From the NCBI GenBank assembly GCA_902621165.1, contig CACNKX010000003.1:1-64000 (forward strand): a stretch of DNA of 64,000 nucleotides, in the 5' to 3' direction. The DNA comes from an uncultured Alphaproteobacteria bacterium. Its GTDB lineage: Bacteria; Pseudomonadota; Alphaproteobacteria; HIMB59; GCA-002718135. Below are positions 38,611 through 48,021 of this stretch, piece after piece. Every line of letters begins with the position of its first letter. Positions within the stretch are counted from its first letter, which is position 1. The position numbers were made by a program, and so were the translations under genes. Below the pieces are notes generated by a model. It had not been told where the DNA came from. It worked only from the letters and a program-made list of their open reading frames with translations, and searched no databases.

Positions 38611-39981
38611 ATGGATAGAGGATTATTAGACAATTTAAAAGATATTTTACAGGAAAGAATATCATTTTCAGAAAGTGTAAGAAATAATCATGCAAAAGGT
38701 GAAGATGCCTATGATCCTGTTCTGCCTAGGGCAGTTTTGTTTCCAAAAAGCAACGAAGAACTCTCAAAAATTTTAAAAATTTGTAATGAATTTAAAGTAC
38801 CAGTAACTGCCTATGGTACTGGAACATCTTTAGAAGGTCATGTTGTTGGAAATGATGAAGGTTTTACAATTTCAATGGAAAATTTCAACAAAGTTATTTC
38901 TATTAATGAGGCAGACTTTGATTGTCGTGTACAAGCAAATGTATCACGTGAACAACTAAATGAAACTTTAAAAGATAAAGGAGTTTTTTTCCCAATAGAT
39001 CCAGGTGCAAATGCTTCTCTTGGAGGTATGGCGGCTTGTTCTGCTTCAGGAACAATGGCAGTAAGATATGGAACGATGCGAACTAGTGTGCTTGGTTTAA
39101 CTGTCGTAATGGCAAATGGCGATATAATTAAAACAGGAAGTAGGGCAAAAAAAACTTCCGCAGGATACAATTTAACAAACCTTTTTGTTGGTTCAGAAGG
39201 AACACTTGGGATTATTACTGAAGTTCATCTAAGATTATCACCTATACCTGAAAGTATTATGAGTGCTGTTTGTCAATTCCCAGATCTAGACTCTGCAGTT
39301 TTAACAGCACAAGAAATAATTCAGTATGGTGTCCCAATTGCAAGAGTAGAGTTATTAAATAAAGATCAAATGGATATAAGTATTAAATATTCAAAGTTAG
39401 AAAATTTAGAGAGCTTGCCTACACTTTTCTATGAATTCCATGGGAGTGAAATTTCAAATAAAGAATCGATTGATGTAGTGGAAGAAATATCAAAAAATAA
39501 TAATGGCAGTGAATTTAAGTGGGCAGAAAACACCGAAGAAAGAAATAAAATCTGGAAAGCAAGGCATAATGTATATTATTCAGTAAAAGCAGAAGGAGAT
39601 AACATTAGAGTGTATGTCACTGATGTTTGTGTACCTATTTCAAACATTGTGGAATGTATTAAATTTGCGGAAACAGAACTTAGGGACACTGGATTAAGGG
39701 CACCAATGGTTGGTCATGTAGGGGATGGAAACTTTCATGTATCTGTTGTTTACGATCCTAGCAAAGAAAATGAATATAAATATATTAGAGCATTTAGTAA
39801 TAAATTAATTGATAAAGCACTAGAAATGGATGGAACTATAACAGGCGAGCACGGTATAGGTCTTCAAAAGAAAGAGTACTTATTAAAACAACATCCAGAT
39901 AATATTCCACTAATGAAATTGATAAAAAAAAGTTTCGATCCAAACAATATTTTAAATCCTGGTAAAGTTTTTGATGTATAA
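38611..39981 (+). CDS. FAD-linked oxidase, glycolate/D-lactate dehydrogenase type
   Basis: Flavoprotein of 456 residues of the GlcD/DLD group that oxidises 2-hydroxy acids. The FAD-binding PCMH domain occupies the first half (TAYGTGTSLEGHVVG and FPIDPGANASLGGMAACSASG). The C-terminal domain has MVGHVGDGNFHVSVVYDP and TGEHGIGLQKKEYL, with the conserved histidines. It overlaps the PhyH gene by 8 bases. Likely substrates are D-lactate, glycolate or another 2-hydroxy acid from sugar breakdown. Confidence 0.88.
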   Translation: MDRGLLDNLKDILQERISFSESVRNNHAKGEDAYDPVLPRAVLFPKSNEELSKILKICNEFKVPVTAYGTGTSLEGHVVGNDEGFTISMENFNKVISINEADFDCRVQANVSREQLNETLKDKGVFFPIDPGANASLGGMAACSASGTMAVRYGTMRTSVLGLTVVMANGDIIKTGSRAKKTSAGYNLTNLFVGSEGTLGIITEVHLRLSPIPESIMSAVCQFPDLDSAVLTAQEIIQYGVPIARVELLNKDQMDISIKYSKLENLESLPTLFYEFHGSEISNKESIDVVEEISKNNNGSEFKWAENTEERNKIWKARHNVYYSVKAEGDNIRVYVTDVCVPISNIVECIKFAETELRDTGLRAPMVGHVGDGNFHVSVVYDPSKENEYKYIRAFSNKLIDKALEMDGTITGEHGIGLQKKEYLLKQHPDNIPLMKLIKKSFDPNNILNPGKVFDV

Positions 39982-40753
39982 ATTAAATAATGAGTTTGAA
40001 ATAAATTATAACAAAGAAATTATCCCAAAAAAATTAAATCCAGATTTAGATAAAAAATTAGAAAAAGAGGTCAATTTTTTTCTTAAATGGGGCTATCTTA
40101 TTATTGATAAAGCTCTAACAGATAATCAAATTGTACTGTTAAGAAAAACTTTTAATAAAACTTTTAAAAAACTTAAAGGAAAAGAACATATAGATTACAA
40201 TTTATTTGAATATAATAAAAACTTCTTATTTTTGCTTGATAATAAACCTGTAATAAAAAGAATTTCTGCAATTCTAGGTAACTGTATTCAACTTCATAGC
40301 GCTTCAGCAAGACTATCAAGTCCTGGATCAAAAAATCAAAATTGGCATAGAGATGGGCATTGGCCCGTTGATCCAAATGGAACCCCAATTGGAAGTATTC
40401 CTGGTCAAATTAATTGTGGTTATTATCTAGATCCCCTAACTGAAAAAAATGGTCCGATAGCAATTGTTCCAGGAAGTCAAAAAGCTTTATTTAAACCGCC
40501 AAAAAAAGATTTTGAATTTCCAGATCAAAAAATAATATATGCAAAACCTGGGCAAGCCATAATATTTAATGGATGGATATATCATAGGGGTTTAGGTAAT
40601 AAATCAAAGTCTAATAGAAGAGTGTGTTTAATATGCTATCAAAATTCATGGATGAAATCACGAGAAACATTTGATGGACCAATTATTTCAAAGATCAAAA
40701 AAAGTGGAAGTAATTTACAAAAATTACTTTTAGGATCAGTTAATAAATGGTGA
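39974..40753 (+). CDS. Phytanoyl-CoA dioxygenase (PhyH) family protein
   Basis: Fe(II)/2-oxoglutarate oxygenase of 259 residues. The metal-binding HxD is H125-R-D127 (NWHRDGHWP) and the distal histidine is H204 (YHRGLGN), followed by an Arg suitable for 2-oxoglutarate. YYLDPLTEKNGPIAIVPGSQ is a strong family signature. The start is ATG 39974; the frame also has a TTG one codon before. It follows the FAD oxidase within the same transcript. The substrate is unknown. Enzymes of this family hydroxylate lipids, compatible solutes, sugars or phosphonates. Confidence 0.83.
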   Translation: MYKLNNEFEINYNKEIIPKKLNPDLDKKLEKEVNFFLKWGYLIIDKALTDNQIVLLRKTFNKTFKKLKGKEHIDYNLFEYNKNFLFLLDNKPVIKRISAILGNCIQLHSASARLSSPGSKNQNWHRDGHWPVDPNGTPIGSIPGQINCGYYLDPLTEKNGPIAIVPGSQKALFKPPKKDFEFPDQKIIYAKPGQAIIFNGWIYHRGLGNKSKSNRRVCLICYQNSWMKSRETFDGPIISKIKKSGSNLQKLLLGSVNKW

Positions 40754-40759
40754 AGTAAA

Positions 40760-41815
40760 CTATATTCTTTCTAATTTTTTACTTTTCAGAGATTTATACA
40801 TCGCTTCAAGTATTTTCACAGTTTTAAGAGCAAGTTCACCATTTGAATGATTGGTTACGTTTTTATTTAAACATATATCTACAAATGTATTCAATGCTTC
40901 TTTAGTGCCATAAGAGTACGCACCATCACCCTCTTTAATTTTATGTTCAATAATATTTCCATCATTTAATCTTACAAAAAGCCTTTCTCTTTTTATTTCC
41001 ATATCTAAGTATAAAGTACCAATGGTTCCATGAATTGTAATATAAAAAGTTCCTCCAAAATTTTTAGGCACAAAAGCACTGCCAGAAAATGATCCAGTTG
41101 CCCCATTAGCAAATTTCATTGATATCGCATTGGTATAATCAACTTTTGTTGGCGATGGAACTGAAAGACAAAATATACATTCTGGGTCAAGATTAGTAAT
41201 TTTTAATATACCTGCAAACATATGCGATAATTGTCCCCAACCATAACCACCAGCTTTTTCAGGATCTGACCAAGTTGATGCATGAGGTTGAAAAGTATGA
41301 TTATTTGATTCACTTAAAGGTATGCCCTGAAATAAATCTGTTAAAGAAGAAGAAAAAGCTGCGTCTAAATGCTTAATTTCTCCAATTAAACCATTTGAAA
41401 TTATCTCCTCTGCCTTTGACATAAAAGATTTAAAATTAAAACCATTTGGAATTAAAATTTCCTTATTATATTTTTTAGCAAGTTCAATTAATATTTCTGC
41501 ATCTTTAACATTCGTCGTCATGGGTTTTTCAATCATTACATGACATTTTTTTTCAAGAGCAGCTTTGGCATTTTCAAAATGAGCGTGATGAGGAGAAGAA
41601 ATAATTACCCCATCCAAATCAGATAATTGAAGCATCTCATTGTAATTTGTTGATGCAAATTTAAATCCAAACTTTTCCTTAACAAATTTTAATTGATCTT
41701 CTTCGAGTTTACATACACTTGTTAATTCTACTTCACTTCTTTCTAATAAATGTGGAATGTGGTTTTCAGTTGCCCACCATCCAGCTCCTATTACCCCAAT
41801 TTTTAATTTATTCAT
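40760..41815 (-). CDS. Gfo/Idh/MocA family dehydrogenase
   Basis: NAD(P)-dependent sugar or cyclitol dehydrogenase, 351 residues. The Rossmann motif GVIGAGWWATENHIPHL is at the N-terminus. EKPMTTNVKDAE supplies the conserved Glu-Lys-Pro of the family, and the C-terminal alpha/beta domain follows. It is adjacent to rhamnose mutarotase on the same strand (9 bases), so a role as a sugar 1-dehydrogenase or a keto-sugar reductase is plausible. MocA, after which the family is named, acts in rhizopine breakdown. Confidence 0.87.
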   Translation of the reverse strand: MNKLKIGVIGAGWWATENHIPHLLERSEVELTSVCKLEEDQLKFVKEKFGFKFASTNYNEMLQLSDLDGVIISSPHHAHFENAKAALEKKCHVMIEKPMTTNVKDAEILIELAKKYNKEILIPNGFNFKSFMSKAEEIISNGLIGEIKHLDAAFSSSLTDLFQGIPLSESNNHTFQPHASTWSDPEKAGGYGWGQLSHMFAGILKITNLDPECIFCLSVPSPTKVDYTNAISMKFANGATGSFSGSAFVPKNFGGTFYITIHGTIGTLYLDMEIKRERLFVRLNDGNIIEHKIKEGDGAYSYGTKEALNTFVDICLNKNVTNHSNGELALKTVKILEAMYKSLKSKKLERI

Positions 41816-41824
41816 TTTTAAAAT

Positions 41825-42136
41825 TTAATCTAAATGCATTTGTAATGGTAATAAGTATGGAAAATTTGTTTTTGGATCAATATCTACTTTCATAATAGGT
41901 TCCATATATTCAGACCATTTTTTATTTATTTCGCTATTAGAGATAAAATTAATTGATTTATTAAGATCATCAGTTTCAAAATATCCAAAAAGTTTTATTC
42001 CATATCTAAAAATATTATAATTTCGTAATCCAGCTTCTTTAAGCATTTGAACCATTTCTGGCCAAATTTCATCATGTCTCTTTTTATATTCTTCCTCATA
42101 TCCTGGTCGGATTTCAAGAATCCATGCGTAATTCAT
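41825..42136 (-). CDS. rhaM: L-rhamnose mutarotase
   Basis: Interconverts the alpha and beta anomers of L-rhamnose or a related sugar. The protein is 103 residues, the normal size, with the catalytic His21 in KKRHDEIWPEM and the later NYNIFR and WSEYM segments. The start at 42136 is chosen over one 20 codons earlier because AGAGG lies 4-5 bases upstream and the family begins here. It sits with the dehydrogenase gene on minus, divergent from the lactonase-like gene. Confidence 0.88.
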   Translation of the reverse strand: MNYAWILEIRPGYEEEYKKRHDEIWPEMVQMLKEAGLRNYNIFRYGIKLFGYFETDDLNKSINFISNSEINKKWSEYMEPIMKVDIDPKTNFPYLLPLQMHLD

Positions 42137-42213
42137 AAAACCTCTTTTCAAATAAAATATATGTATTAATTTTATAAACTTATAGGAAAAATTCAATTTT
42201 ATAAAAAATATAA

Positions 42214-43122
42214 ATGGAAAGAATAGCTATTATTGACTCGCATCATCATCTATGGGATCTTGATTCTAAAGAAACACATTATCCTTGGTTAAGCAGTAAT
42301 GAAGAAGAAGCTTTTTATGGAAGTTTTAAAAGTATTAAAAAAAGTTATTTATTAGATGATTATTTAAATGATGCAAAAAATCAAAATCTTGTAAAATCAA
42401 TACATGTTCAGGCTGAACATGATGCAATGAACCCGATAGAAGAAACAAAATGGTTACAAAATATTTCAGATAATAACAATTTAAAAATTCCAAATGGTAT
42501 TGTTGCATTTGCAGATTTTTCTAAAGAAAGAGTCAGTGAAGATCTTGATCAACACCTTGTATATAAAAATGTAAGAGGAATTAGACAAATCTTGTCATTT
42601 GATAAAGATAAACCTCAATATTCTCATGCTAAAAAAGATTTTCTAAAAGACGAGGTATGGCTAAATAACTTTAGACATATAACCGATAGAGACTTATCTT
42701 TTGATATCCAAATATATCCTCATCAGTTTGATGATGCTTGTAAATTAGCTAAACGATATCAAAATGTTCTGTTTATCTTAAATCATACTGGCGAGCCTTG
42801 TCTCCAAACAAAAGAATACAAAAATTATTGGATGAGAAAAATGCAATCTTTAGCCGAACATAAAAATTTTGTTTGTAAAATATCAGGATTAGGAATGTTT
42901 AATCCTAGTTGGACAATTATTTCAACTGAATATTTTATTCTTAAGACAATTGAGATTTTTGGTATTGATAGGTGTATGTTTGGATCAAATTTTCCAGTAG
43001 ATAAAATTTTTAACACTTTTGATAACTATTGGAATTCATATTTTGAAATAGTAAAAAATTTTTCAAAAGATGAACATAATAAAATTTTTTTTAAAAATGC
43101 AGAGAAGTTTTATAGAATTTAA
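42214..43122 (+). CDS. Amidohydrolase, L-fuconolactonase / rhamnonolactonase-like
   Basis: TIM-barrel metal hydrolase (COG3618 group) of 302 residues. The opening IDSHHHLWDLDSKETHYPWL is the signature of L-fuconolactonase-type enzymes, and FILNHTGEP and CMFGSNFPVDK carry the later metal and proton-transfer residues. These enzymes open sugar lactones such as L-fucono- and L-rhamnono-lactone. Position next to rhaM and ahead of the rhamnonate dehydratase supports a lactonase role. It overlaps the pdxA-like gene as TAATG. Confidence 0.82.
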   Translation: MERIAIIDSHHHLWDLDSKETHYPWLSSNEEEAFYGSFKSIKKSYLLDDYLNDAKNQNLVKSIHVQAEHDAMNPIEETKWLQNISDNNNLKIPNGIVAFADFSKERVSEDLDQHLVYKNVRGIRQILSFDKDKPQYSHAKKDFLKDEVWLNNFRHITDRDLSFDIQIYPHQFDDACKLAKRYQNVLFILNHTGEPCLQTKEYKNYWMRKMQSLAEHKNFVCKISGLGMFNPSWTIISTEYFILKTIEIFGIDRCMFGSNFPVDKIFNTFDNYWNSYFEIVKNFSKDEHNKIFFKNAEKFYRI

Positions 43123-44099
43123 TGAGAAATAAAAAAAGTATAGCTGTTCTTTTAGGTGATCCATCTGGAATAGGCCCAGAATTAATTTCAAAAATTCTAT
43201 CTCATAATATTTTAAAAAAAATAAATATTATAATTATTGGAGAAAAATCTATATTTGATCAACATTTAACGATACAAAAAAATAGAAAAAATATAAAATT
43301 TATTAATAATTTTGATCAGATAGAATTTAAAAATACTAATAAGATTTTCTTTGATATTACTAAAAGAAAAGTAAGATATCCAATTGGAAAAGCAAATAAA
43401 AAATCAGGAATTTCTGTTCTAAATTCTATCGATATAGCGGTTGATTTATATAATAAGAAAAAAATAGATGGAATTAATTTTGCTCCGTTTAATAAAACAA
43501 GTTTAGATCTTGCTGGTATGAAATTTAAGGATGAACTCCATTACTTTAAAAATAAATTTAAAATAAAAAGCTATGTTTGCGAACTTAACGTATTAGATAA
43601 TTTTTGGACTGCACGAGTAACTTCACATATTCCCCTTAAAGATGTCGCAAAAAATATCACTATTAAAAATATTATTGAACCAATTAAATTAGTTAACAAG
43701 TATTTAAAAAAAAATGGATTAAAAAATCCGAAAGTAGGTGTTCAAGCTTTAAATCCTCACGCTGAGTTTGGAAATGAAGAGAAAAAAATAATAATTCCTG
43801 CAATAAACAAAGCAAGAAAAATGAAAATCAAAGCTTTTGGCCCGTTACCATGTGATACATCATTTATTAGAGCTTATAAAAATAAAGAGTATAATTGCCT
43901 TGTCGGTATGTATCATGACGCCATACAATCAGGTCTTAAATCGTTTGGATTTGAAAAAGGTGTTACTGTTCAAGGAGGTCTACCAATACCTATAACCACA
44001 CCTGCTCATGGAACAGCTTTTGATATTGTGGGTAAAAATAAAGCTAATGTAAGTCCGATGCTAGAATCTTTAAAGTTATTACTTAAACTCTTATCATAA
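43122..44099 (+). CDS. PdxA family dehydrogenase, divergent
   Basis: Homologue of 4-hydroxythreonine-4-phosphate dehydrogenase, 325 residues. The start VLLGDPSGIGPELISKIL, the central LNPHAEFGNEE and the late TPAHGTAFDIVGKN all match. However, the metal-binding segment usually reading HDQG is here YHDAIQSGLKSFGF, and other conserved positions are shifted. Together with its place in a sugar-acid cluster this suggests a PdxA2-like enzyme acting on a phosphorylated sugar acid rather than vitamin B6 synthesis. If the genome has no other pdxA it could still serve B6. Confidence 0.75.
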   Translation: MRNKKSIAVLLGDPSGIGPELISKILSHNILKKINIIIIGEKSIFDQHLTIQKNRKNIKFINNFDQIEFKNTNKIFFDITKRKVRYPIGKANKKSGISVLNSIDIAVDLYNKKKIDGINFAPFNKTSLDLAGMKFKDELHYFKNKFKIKSYVCELNVLDNFWTARVTSHIPLKDVAKNITIKNIIEPIKLVNKYLKKNGLKNPKVGVQALNPHAEFGNEEKKIIIPAINKARKMKIKAFGPLPCDTSFIRAYKNKEYNCLVGMYHDAIQSGLKSFGFEKGVTVQGGLPIPITTPAHGTAFDIVGKNKANVSPMLESLKLLLKLLS

Positions 44100-44148
44100 T
44101 ATTAAAAAATTCTCTTAAATTGAATTAAATTAGTATAATAATTATTTT

Positions 44149-45333
44149 GTGAGTAAAATTGTAAGTGTTAAAGCAAAGGTCTATAAATGGACAGGGCCCG
44201 TTCAAAAAATTCACGAAAATTTTTGCACAAATGCCGCAGATATTGTGAATCAAGAAAATATTTCAAATGATAGATGGACAACATATAAATTTCATAGTTG
44301 GTTAGTTGTAGAAGTAGAAACAAGTGATGGTTTTATAGGTTTAGGTAATGCTGCATTATCCCCAGAACCATGTAAATCAGTTGTAGATACATATTTAGCA
44401 CCAGCCATTATTGGTGAAAGTATATGGGATTATGAGCATATATGGCAAAAGATGTATCGACAAACACTAGCTTGGGGAAGAAAAGGTGTAGGTATGACAG
44501 CTATTAGTGCTGTTGATATTGCAATATGGGATGCACTTGGAAAATCTGCTAAACAATCTGTATTCAAATTATTAGGTGGAAAAACTAAATCAAAACTCCC
44601 TTGTTATGCAAGTAAGCTTTACAGTCAACCTCTTGATAGTCTTGCAAAAGAAGCTAAAGATTATGTAGATCAAGGTTTTAAAGCAATGAAATTAAGACTT
44701 GGTTGGGGTCCGACTGATGGTGCTGAAGGTATGCACAAGAATATTGAGTTAATCAAAACAGTACGATCAGTTGTTGGTGATAATGTTGATCTTATGGCTG
44801 ATGTATATATGGGATGGACATTTGAATATGCAAAAAGAATGATGAGATTAATTGATAATGAAAATCTTCGTTGGTTAGAAGAACCAGTTATTGCTGATGA
44901 TATTGATGGTTATGCAGATCTAAAAGCTTCATGTAGAACTCCTATATCTGGTGGTGAACATGAATATACACTTTTTGGTTTTAGACAATTACTAGAAAAA
45001 AAAGCAATTGATGTTGTGCAATTTGATACGAATAGAGTTGGTGGAATAACACAGGCGCATAAAATTTCTGCTTTAGCTGAAGCATTTCAAATACCCGTTA
45101 TTCCTCATGCTGGGCAAGTCCATAATTTTCATATTTCCATGAGTTCAGTCAACGCTCCTATTGTCGAATATTTTCCATTCTGGCCAGTAGAAATTGGTAA
45201 TGAATTATTTTGGTATATTTTTGATGGAGAGCCTCAAGCAAAAAATGGTTTTATTGAATTAGATGAAAATAAGCACGGATTAGGAATAGAGTTATCCGAA
45301 AAATATTTAGATAACTTTGACATTTATCAATAA
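44149..45333 (+). CDS. rhmD: L-rhamnonate dehydratase (enolase superfamily)
   Basis: Removes water from L-rhamnonate (or a close sugar acid) to give 2-keto-3-deoxy-L-rhamnonate. The barrel carries the KAMKLRLGWGPTDG motif, metal ligands in MADVYMGW, RWLEEPV and SGGEHEYT, and the catalytic histidine in VIPHAGQVHN. The LFWYIFDGEP segment near the end is characteristic of this subgroup. The length of 394 residues fits. The start codon is GTG with no clear ribosome binding site. It is downstream of the lactonase-like and PdxA-like genes on the same strand. Confidence 0.87.
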   Translation: MSKIVSVKAKVYKWTGPVQKIHENFCTNAADIVNQENISNDRWTTYKFHSWLVVEVETSDGFIGLGNAALSPEPCKSVVDTYLAPAIIGESIWDYEHIWQKMYRQTLAWGRKGVGMTAISAVDIAIWDALGKSAKQSVFKLLGGKTKSKLPCYASKLYSQPLDSLAKEAKDYVDQGFKAMKLRLGWGPTDGAEGMHKNIELIKTVRSVVGDNVDLMADVYMGWTFEYAKRMMRLIDNENLRWLEEPVIADDIDGYADLKASCRTPISGGEHEYTLFGFRQLLEKKAIDVVQFDTNRVGGITQAHKISALAEAFQIPVIPHAGQVHNFHISMSSVNAPIVEYFPFWPVEIGNELFWYIFDGEPQAKNGFIELDENKHGLGIELSEKYLDNFDIYQ

Positions 45334-45336
45334 TAT

Positions 45337-47070
45337 TTAGTGGCTATGTCTTTTGACTTCAGCACCTCTTTTTCCAATTAGAAAATCTAAATCTGCTCCT
45401 TTGTCGGCTTGCATCACATGTTCTACATACATTTTTTGATAACCACCTGTTATTTCTGGAACAACGGGTGAATAATTTTCCAGACGATTTTTTATTGTTT
45501 CATCATCAACTTTTAAATTCATTGTACCTTGATCAACATCAACTTCTATTTCATCACCATTTTGAACGGCTGCTAAAGGCCCTTTAACAGCAGCTTCTGG
45601 AGCTGTATGAAGTATTACTGTACCATAAGCTGTTCCACTCATTCTAGCATCAGATATTCGAATCATATCTCTCACACCTTTCTTAAGTAGTTTTTGTGGA
45701 AGTCTCATATTTCCAACTTCAGCCATACCAGGATAGCCCTTTGGTCCACAATTTTTTAAAACTAATATTGAATTTTCATCAACTTCTAAATTAGGATCAT
45801 CAATCTTTTCATGAAATTCTTCTACGCTTTCAAAAACTACTGCTTTTCCCGTATGTTTCATTAATTCTGGTGATGCAGCTGATGGTTTAATAATTGCGCC
45901 ATTTGGAGCGATATTACCCCTAAGAATTTTAATACCTCCATTTTTTGTTAATGGATTTTCGAATTCTTTTATAACGTCATTGTTCCAACATTTAGAATTT
46001 ATATTATTCTCAGCTATTGTTTTTCCATTAACAGTCATTGAATTTTCATCTAGTAATTTTTTTTCCATTAATCTTTTTATAACTACAGGAACGCCACCTG
46101 CATAATAAAAATCTTCCATTAAGTATTTCCCTGAAGGCTGTAGATTTACTAATGTTGGAATACCTTCCCCACATTTATTCCAATCATCTAAATCTAAATC
46201 AATTTCCATTCGACCAGCAATTGCAGCTAAATGGATTACTGCATTTGTAGATCCACCTATTGCTCCATTTACTTTAATTGCATTTTCAAATGATTTTTTT
46301 GTAACAATTTTTGACATTGTTATATCTTCCTTGACCATTTCAACAATTCTTTTTCCAGACATGTGCGCTAAAGCATATCTTCTTGAATCTACTGCAGGTA
46401 TTGCAGCATTTCCAGGAAGTGACATTCCTAATGCTTCTACCATTGAACCCATTGTTGATGCAGTTCCCATTGTCATACAGTTTCCTTTTGAACGGCTCAT
46501 TGAGATTTCAGCATTAATAAAATCTTCTTCAGTTATTATGCCCGCATTTAAATCTGCATCCAGTTTCCAAACTCCTGTTCCAGAACCTATTGTTTCCCCT
46601 TGATGATGTCCATTAAGCATTGGGCCACCAGAGACACCAATTGTAGGAAGATCAACACTTGCAGCTCCCATCATCAATGAAGGAGTTGTTTTATCACAAC
46701 CCATTAGTAGTACGACTCCATCTATAGGATTGCCCCTTATTGCTTCTTCAACGTCCATACTTGCTAAATTTCTAAACAACATAGCTGTTGGTCGTAAATT
46801 GGATTCACTTGCTGAAAAAACTGGAAATTCTAAAGGAAAGCCTCCTGCCTCATAAACACCTTTTTTAACAGACTCAGCAATTTCTCTGAAATGTCCATTA
46901 CATGGTGTTAATTCCGACCAAGTATTACAAATACCAATTACAGGACGCCCGTCAAATAAATGGTTTGGATGACCTTGATTTCTCATCCAGCCTCTATGAA
47001 TAAATGTATCTCTTCGATGTGATTTAGAATTATACCAATTAGAAGATCTATATTTATTTTTTTTATTCAT
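45337..47070 (-). CDS. IlvD/Edd family dehydratase, pentonate type
   Basis: Iron-sulfur dehydratase of about 577 residues. Cluster cysteines are likely in NTWSELTPCNGH, LLMGCDKTTPS and GNCMTMGTASTMG. The extra N-terminal residues (RSSNWYNSKSHRRDTFIHRGWM) and VNLQPSGKYLMEDF-type segment are those of L-arabonate / D-xylonate dehydratases rather than of biosynthetic IlvD. The start is ATG 47070; a TTG six codons before is less likely. It lies 31 bases after the SMP-30 lactonase, so the two probably form lactonase-dehydratase steps of pentose oxidation. Confidence 0.88.
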   Translation of the reverse strand: MNKKNKYRSSNWYNSKSHRRDTFIHRGWMRNQGHPNHLFDGRPVIGICNTWSELTPCNGHFREIAESVKKGVYEAGGFPLEFPVFSASESNLRPTAMLFRNLASMDVEEAIRGNPIDGVVLLMGCDKTTPSLMMGAASVDLPTIGVSGGPMLNGHHQGETIGSGTGVWKLDADLNAGIITEEDFINAEISMSRSKGNCMTMGTASTMGSMVEALGMSLPGNAAIPAVDSRRYALAHMSGKRIVEMVKEDITMSKIVTKKSFENAIKVNGAIGGSTNAVIHLAAIAGRMEIDLDLDDWNKCGEGIPTLVNLQPSGKYLMEDFYYAGGVPVVIKRLMEKKLLDENSMTVNGKTIAENNINSKCWNNDVIKEFENPLTKNGGIKILRGNIAPNGAIIKPSAASPELMKHTGKAVVFESVEEFHEKIDDPNLEVDENSILVLKNCGPKGYPGMAEVGNMRLPQKLLKKGVRDMIRISDARMSGTAYGTVILHTAPEAAVKGPLAAVQNGDEIEVDVDQGTMNLKVDDETIKNRLENYSPVVPEITGGYQKMYVEHVMQADKGADLDFLIGKRGAEVKRHSH

Positions 47071-47101
47071 AAAAAAAGTTTTATCCAATTAAAGTAAAAA
47101 A

Positions 47102-47977
47102 TCAAATTTTAAATTTATTATCTTCAATACCAGGAGTAGTAACATTTAATGCAAATAGGCTGCCATCATATTTATTTTTACCTGAGTTATTAGCAGTAGT
47201 AATAAATAGAGTTTTTAGATCATTGCCGCCAAATACACAATTTGTTACATTTTCAACAGGTAGCTCGTAAATTTGATCAACCCTGCCTTTTGGATCAATT
47301 TTCACAACACATGATCCACCCCAACGACAATTCCAAATAAATCCATCACTATCAATAGTTGATCCATCTGGAGCACCTCTATCAAAATTGAAGAAGTTTT
47401 TTTTGTCTGACAAACTACCTTCATCTAGGTTAAACTTGTATTCTAGTAATGATCCCTCAGTTGTATCGGCAAAATAAAATTTTGTGTTATCTGGACTCCA
47501 AACAAATGTATTAGGTATACCAAGATTTGTTTCAACAATATTAACCTTATTATTAGATAGACAATATAAACTACCAGATTTAGCATTTAAAGATTTTGCA
47601 CTTCCATCTTGATTAAAATTATTTTGCATCGTCCCAAACCAAAGCCTACCTTTAGCATCTGATGCACCATCATTAGATCTATTTGTTAGAATATCATCTT
47701 CAACATTAATTATTCTTTCATATTTTTTAGATTGAAAGTTAAATTTATTTACTCCATTATTTGAGACTAAAGCAATTTCATTCTTTGAGATTATTGACGT
47801 CGCTGTTACAAAATCAGGTAAATCAAAAGTTTCTAATTTTTCGTTATCTAAATTAATTCTGAATAAAACTGATTTTGGTTTAATATCTACCCAAAGTAAA
47901 CTTTGATCAATGGAAGACCAAGTGATGCCTTCTCCTAAACTATTTTTTACATCTTGATATAATTCGACCTTACTCAT
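47102..47977 (-). CDS. SMP-30 / gluconolactonase family sugar lactonase
   Basis: Six-bladed beta-propeller lactonase of 291 residues. SLGEGITWSSIDQSLLWVDI contains the first metal-ligand glutamate. GIPNTFVWSPDNTKFYFADT and GAPDGSTIDSDGFIWNC hold the asparagine and aspartate ligands. It converts an aldonolactone (arabino-, xylono- or glucono-) to the acid and feeds the pentonate dehydratase downstream on the same strand. Confidence 0.87.
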   Translation of the reverse strand: MSKVELYQDVKNSLGEGITWSSIDQSLLWVDIKPKSVLFRINLDNEKLETFDLPDFVTATSIISKNEIALVSNNGVNKFNFQSKKYERIINVEDDILTNRSNDGASDAKGRLWFGTMQNNFNQDGSAKSLNAKSGSLYCLSNNKVNIVETNLGIPNTFVWSPDNTKFYFADTTEGSLLEYKFNLDEGSLSDKKNFFNFDRGAPDGSTIDSDGFIWNCRWGGSCVVKIDPKGRVDQIYELPVENVTNCVFGGNDLKTLFITTANNSGKNKYDGSLFALNVTTPGIEDNKFKI

Positions 47978-48021
47978 ATTTTAGATCAATATAATAAAAA
48001 TTAATATTTATGAAGATAAGT

